Shown: positions 60,743 through 64,000 of the stretch, one piece after another
How the letters are laid out: every line of letters starts with the position of its first letter
Position numbering within the stretch: the stretch's first letter is position 1
Source of the DNA: Pseudonocardia sp. CNS-004
GTDB taxonomy: Bacteria > Actinomycetota > Actinomycetes > Mycobacteriales > Pseudonocardiaceae
Length of the DNA stretch: 64,000 bases
NCBI GenBank assembly: GCA_001942185.1
Contig: MKJV01000064.1
Span: 1 to 64,000 of the forward strand
Reading direction: 5' to 3'
Program-made: the position numbers and the translations under genes
The notes under the pieces: model-generated
What the model was told of the DNA's origin: nothing
Seen by the model: the letters and a program-made list of their open reading frames with translations, nothing else
Database searches by the model: none

Positions 60743-60764
60743 TATGTGAACGACTTGTTCATAT
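60743..60764. promoter_or_regulatory. Imperfect palindrome, candidate TetR operator
   Basis: TATGTGAAC and GTTCATATC flank GACTT; seven of nine arm positions pair. It lies 20 bases before the SDR ATG and 45 before the TetR start. A related GTTCAT half occurs near 60722. Confidence 0.5.
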
Positions 60765-60783
60765 CCTAACGGAGGTTCGAACC

Positions 60784-61521
60784 ATGGCGAACGAGGCACC
60801 ACGGGTCGCGCTGGTCACCGGCGGGTCCGGAGGTATCGGGAGGGCAGGCGCCGAGCGCCTGGGCGCCGACGGCTTCGCCGTCGTCGTGCACTACGCGGGC
60901 GGCAAGGACCGCGCCGAGGAGACCGCGGCCGCGGTGACCCGCGCCGGAGGGCGAGCGGTCGTCGCGGGCGGAGACGTCGCGGACGAGGCGGAGATGACCG
61001 AGGTGTTCGACGTCGCGGAGCGCGAGTTCGGCGGGCTCGACGTCGTGGTCCACAGCGCGGGCATCATGCCGCTGGCACCCGTTGCCCAGATGGACCTCGA
61101 CACCTTCGACCGCATCCAGCGCACCAACGTCCGCGGGACGTTCGTGGTCGACCAGCTCGCCGCCCGGCGGGTGCGCAGCGGGGGCGCGATCATCAACTTC
61201 TCCACGTCGGTCACCCGGCTGCAGATCCCGGGCTATGGTGCCTACGCCGCGTCCAAGGGTGCCGTCGAGGCGCTGACGCTGATCCTCGCCCGTGAGCTGC
61301 GCGGGCGCGACATCACGGTCAACGCCGTCGCGCCCGGCCCCACCGCGACCCCCCTGTTCTTCGAGGGCAAGAGCCAGGAGGTCGTCGACCAGATCGCGTC
61401 GATGAACCCGATGGGACGGCTCGGCACCCCGCAGGACATCGCCGAGACCGTCGGATTCCTCGCAGGCCCCGGACGCTGGGTCAACGGCCAGGTCCTCTAC
61501 GTCAACGGCGGCGCCGCGTGA
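60784..61521 (+). CDS. SDR-family oxidoreductase
   Basis: An intact 245-residue classical [37 protein letters not shown], the catalytic Ser in [20 protein letters not shown] with Tyr-x-x-x-Lys in [15 protein letters not shown], and PG-x-T in [20 protein letters not shown]. All catalytic residues are present. It resembles 3-oxoacyl-ACP-reductase-like or glucose-dehydrogenase-like enzymes. GGAGG precedes ATG 60784. The sugar-dehydrogenase gene starts inside its stop. Confidence 0.93.
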   Translation: MANEAPRVALVTGGSGGIGRAGAERLGADGFAVVVHYAGGKDRAEETAAAVTRAGGRAVVAGGDVADEAEMTEVFDVAEREFGGLDVVVHSAGIMPLAPVAQMDLDTFDRIQRTNVRGTFVVDQLAARRVRSGGAIINFSTSVTRLQIPGYGAYAASKGAVEALTLILARELRGRDITVNAVAPGPTATPLFFEGKSQEVVDQIASMNPMGRLGTPQDIAETVGFLAGPGRWVNGQVLYVNGGAA

Positions 61522-62648
61522 GGATCCGTCCGACGCCGCACCGCACGTGGCCGCGCGCCGCGGGCGTCGCGGCATCGATCGCCGTCGCGCTGGGCGCGTG
61601 CACCGGCCCGCCGGACGACCTGGCGCCGACCGGGACCGCGCCGGTCCCGGTCGCCACCCTCGGCGAGCCGGTCGAGCTGACGACCGGTCTGGAGGCGCCC
61701 TGGGGGCTCACCTTCCTCCCCGACGGGTCGGCGCTCGTGTCCGAGCGCATCACCGGCGAGATCCTGCGCATCCCGGCCGGGGGCGGCGCTCCGCAGACGG
61801 TCGGCGTGGTCCCCGGTGTGCGGGTGAGCTCGGAAGGCGGGCTGCTCGGCATCGTCGCATCGCCGGATTTCGCGACCGACCACACCGTCTACGCCTCCGT
61901 CTCGGGGGAGGACCAGAACCGCATCGTCGCGCTCACCATCGCCGATGACTTCGGCTCGCTCACCGTGGGCCGGGTGCTGCTCGACGGCATCCGGACGGCC
62001 GACCGCCACCACGGCGGCCGCATCGTCATCGGGCCGGACGGGCACCTCTGGATCGGAACCGGCGACGCCTTCGAACCCGAGAACGCCGCCACCGACGATT
62101 CGCTCAACGGCAAGATCCTCCGCATCGGAGTCGACGGCTCCGTCCCCGCGGACAACCCCGGGCCGTCGCCGATCTACTCCAGCGGCCACCGCAACGTCCA
62201 GGGGATCGTGTTCGGGCCGGACGGCACCCCGTACGCGTCGGAGCTGGGGCACCGCACCTGGGACGAGGTCAACGTCCTGCGCGCGGGCGCCGACTACGGA
62301 TGGCCGGAGACCGAGGGCATCGCCGGGTCGACCGGCGAGGCGCCGATCGCCACGATGCACCCCGACGACGCGAGCCCCTCGGGCATCGCGCACGCCGCCG
62401 GGTCGTTGTGGATCGGCGCGCTGGGCGGCAGGCGGCTGTGGCAGCTGCCCGTCGAGGGCGCCGCCGCGACGGCCGAACCGATCGCGCACTTCGTCGGCCG
62501 CTACGGCCGGATCCGCACCATCGAGGTCGCCCCCGACGGTGCGCTGTGGATCGTCACGTCGAACACCGACCGCGCCACGTGGGGTGGGACCGCCCCACGC
62601 CCCGGTGACGACCGCATCCTGCGGGTGCCGGTGAACGCGCCGGCGTGA
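61518..62648 (+). CDS. PQQ-type soluble aldose sugar dehydrogenase, lipoprotein
   Basis: An intact 376-residue beta-propeller protein. A signal peptide ending [10 protein letters not shown] has a lipobox cysteine. The propeller reads [80 protein letters not shown] and [20 protein letters not shown]. The RNxQG and DEVN elements (WDEVNVL) are those of sGDH/Asd-like PQQ enzymes. It oxidises aldoses outside the cell in known members. It overlaps the SDR stop by GTGA. Confidence 0.92.
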   Translation: MRIRPTPHRTWPRAAGVAASIAVALGACTGPPDDLAPTGTAPVPVATLGEPVELTTGLEAPWGLTFLPDGSALVSERITGEILRIPAGGGAPQTVGVVPGVRVSSEGGLLGIVASPDFATDHTVYASVSGEDQNRIVALTIADDFGSLTVGRVLLDGIRTADRHHGGRIVIGPDGHLWIGTGDAFEPENAATDDSLNGKILRIGVDGSVPADNPGPSPIYSSGHRNVQGIVFGPDGTPYASELGHRTWDEVNVLRAGADYGWPETEGIAGSTGEAPIATMHPDDASPSGIAHAAGSLWIGALGGRRLWQLPVEGAAATAEPIAHFVGRYGRIRTIEVAPDGALWIVTSNTDRATWGGTAPRPGDDRILRVPVNAPA

Positions 62649-62654
62649 GTCCGG

Positions 62655-63773
62655 TCAGGGCTGGCCGAGGCGCAGCACGCCGGGGTTGAGGATGACGCCC
62701 TCGCCGACCTGGCGGTCGACCTCGACCTCGCTGACCAGGTTCCCGTTGGACGTGACCTCGAGGCTGTCGGCGCTGCCGCGCTGGTAGTCCAGCCCGATGC
62801 CCAGGCCGCGCCCGCGGATGGTGTTGCTGTTGACCGCGGCCTTCGCGTTGCCGTAGTTGCCGAGCACCTGCAGGAAGGTGCCGCCCTGCCCGGCGTTCTG
62901 GAAGATCCGGTTGCCGATGATGGTACTGGCGGCGCCGCCCTGCACGCGGGCGACGACGCCGATCGTGCCGAAGTCCTCGATGTAGTTGTCGTTGATCGAG
63001 GAGCCGTAGAGGCGGTTGGCGTAGAGCGCGTGGTCGCCGTCGACGCTGTAGATGTGGTTGCCGTTGATCATCCAGCCCGCGGCGTTGTCCATCTCGATGC
63101 CGTCGCCGCCGGTGCCGGCGATGTAGTTGTCCTCGAGGGACCAGTCGGTGACGGAGTTGCCGGTGTCCTCGACGAAGAGGCCGCTGCCGCCGGAGCGGTT
63201 GATCTGGTTCTCCGCGATGCGGCCGTTCACCTGGGTGTTGGTCAGCTCGGTGCCGTTGGCCGACAGGTTGGTGAGCCGGATCGCGTGCCGGTTGGCGTCG
63301 GAGATCTGCACGTCTTCGATGAACGACTGCCACGAGCGCATCACGATGGCGTCGCCCGCTTCGGGGTTGGTCTCCTTGTTGGCCTTGATCGTCATCGTGC
63401 GCAGCGACACGGCGAGGCCGGTGGTGGGGGAGTTGTTCAGGTAGCTGTCGCTGGCGAAGATCGCGGGCAGGTTGGCGCCGTCGGCCTGCTGAATGACGGT
63501 GCCGGTGCGGGAACGGCCCTGGTAGGAGCGGTTGCCCAGCAGCGGGATGGTCTCGGTGACCAGGCAGGTGCCGTCGAACACGATCGCGTCGCCCTCGGCG
63601 CTGCGCGCCAGCGTGGAGGCGATCAGCCGGGAGTCGATGTTCGCGTTGTTCCGGCAGTTGATCACCCGCTCGGCCATGATCTTGATCTCCGGCGGCGCGG
63701 CGTGGGCGGTGGCGACGTTGACGGTGCAGGCCGCGAGCACGGCCGCGACGAGCAGGGGGAGGCGGGTCCTCAT
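62655..63773 (-). CDS. Secreted right-handed beta-helix (pectate-lyase-like) protein
   Basis: 372 residues, intact. The N-terminus MRTRLPLLVAAVLAACTVNV with ATAHAAPPEI is a signal peptide ending AHA-A. The rest is a series of parallel beta-helix coils with N-x-I/[IV]-x-x-[SN] turns such as VNGRIAENQINRSGGSGLFV, DNYIAGTGGDGIEMDNAAGW, MINGNHIYSVDGDHALYANR and GNRIFQNAGQGGTFLQVLGN. Such folds occur in polysaccharide lyases, mannuronan epimerases and surface proteins. No catalytic triad can be assigned. Confidence 0.85.
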   Translation of the reverse strand: MRTRLPLLVAAVLAACTVNVATAHAAPPEIKIMAERVINCRNNANIDSRLIASTLARSAEGDAIVFDGTCLVTETIPLLGNRSYQGRSRTGTVIQQADGANLPAIFASDSYLNNSPTTGLAVSLRTMTIKANKETNPEAGDAIVMRSWQSFIEDVQISDANRHAIRLTNLSANGTELTNTQVNGRIAENQINRSGGSGLFVEDTGNSVTDWSLEDNYIAGTGGDGIEMDNAAGWMINGNHIYSVDGDHALYANRLYGSSINDNYIEDFGTIGVVARVQGGAASTIIGNRIFQNAGQGGTFLQVLGNYGNAKAAVNSNTIRGRGLGIGLDYQRGSADSLEVTSNGNLVSEVEVDRQVGEGVILNPGVLRLGQP

Positions 63774-63922
63774 GATGGGGGCGATGCCTTTCGAGCCGGT
63801 GAGAAGAGGGCCCGTGGCATCGCGCTGGGGACCGCGGTCCATCGGGCGATGATCACCTTGGCATCGCCGGGTGGCCGGCGGAAGAGAAGATCATGACAAT
63901 CGGGGAACAAGTCCCACCATGA

Positions 63923-64000
63923 TCAGAACGCCGTACGGGCCCACCAGTGCTGCAGCAGCGCCCGGTCCCCGACGATGGTCGTCCGGGGGTCGTCCGGGGT
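63923..64000 (-). CDS. Unidentified gene, C-terminus only
   Basis: The last 25 codons of a minus-strand gene end VGDRALLQHWWARTAF before TGA at 63923-63925. Codons in this frame are strongly GC at third positions, supporting coding. The rest is outside the window and no family can be named. Confidence 0.5.
   Translation of the reverse strand, partial: TPDDPRTTIVGDRALLQHWWARTAF

Overview
The window is high-GC actinomycete DNA, most like a Pseudonocardiaceae chromosome. That placement is inferred from composition, family content and gene order. Many neighbours follow the Mycobacterium tuberculosis Rv3214-Rv3235 order: an Rv3235-like gene, rsgA, aroA, a YedK/HMCES-type peptidase, YbaK, sigH-rshA, bL37, pdtaS, whiB1, an Rv3217c-like membrane protein, an acetyltransferase and a phosphoglycerate mutase-family gene. 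Foreign cassettes interrupt this block, including a MarR gene, a TetR-ABC exporter and a quinone-reductase/F420-oxidoreductase pair.

From 22.19 to 34.27 kb an integrative element occupies the 3' end of sodN (nickel superoxide dismutase). It is bounded by a 29-bp direct repeat that lies inside the sodN coding sequence. The leftward operon runs from about 30.6 kb through many small proteins, an FtsK-like transfer ATPase, a RepSA-like initiator and an excisionase to a tyrosine integrase that stops 28 bp from the attachment core. This is the layout of actinomycete integrative and conjugative elements (AICEs). The element also carries a rightward pair encoding an HTH/sensor protein and a PP2C phosphatase, and a nested inverted repeat near its right end.

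To the right of sodN lie sodX, malic enzyme, a PAS-GGDEF-EAL protein, an OpuC/ProU-type osmoprotectant importer, an SDR, a vapC remnant, a PadR-permease pair, a Tat-exported multicopper oxidase, and a methyltransferase facing a MerR regulator. Next is a leftward operon with the last two steps of reductive pyrimidine (or hydantoin) breakdown, an aminotransferase and an F420-type oxidoreductase. Then come an MFS transporter and a four-gene cluster pairing small helical proteins with an EccC/FtsK-like ATPase. The right end holds oxidoreductases, regulators, a PQQ-type sugar dehydrogenase and a secreted beta-helix protein.

About forty otherwise normal genes are broken by phase changes. Every one I resolved is explained by loss of a single base, usually from a short G or C run, both in core genes and in the element. 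I therefore treat these as probable consensus errors and annotate each gene across its breaks, giving approximate break positions. The quinone reductase at 12.5 kb (missing about 100 codons) and the vapC fragment look like real gene remnants. I saw no tRNA, rRNA or CRISPR array.
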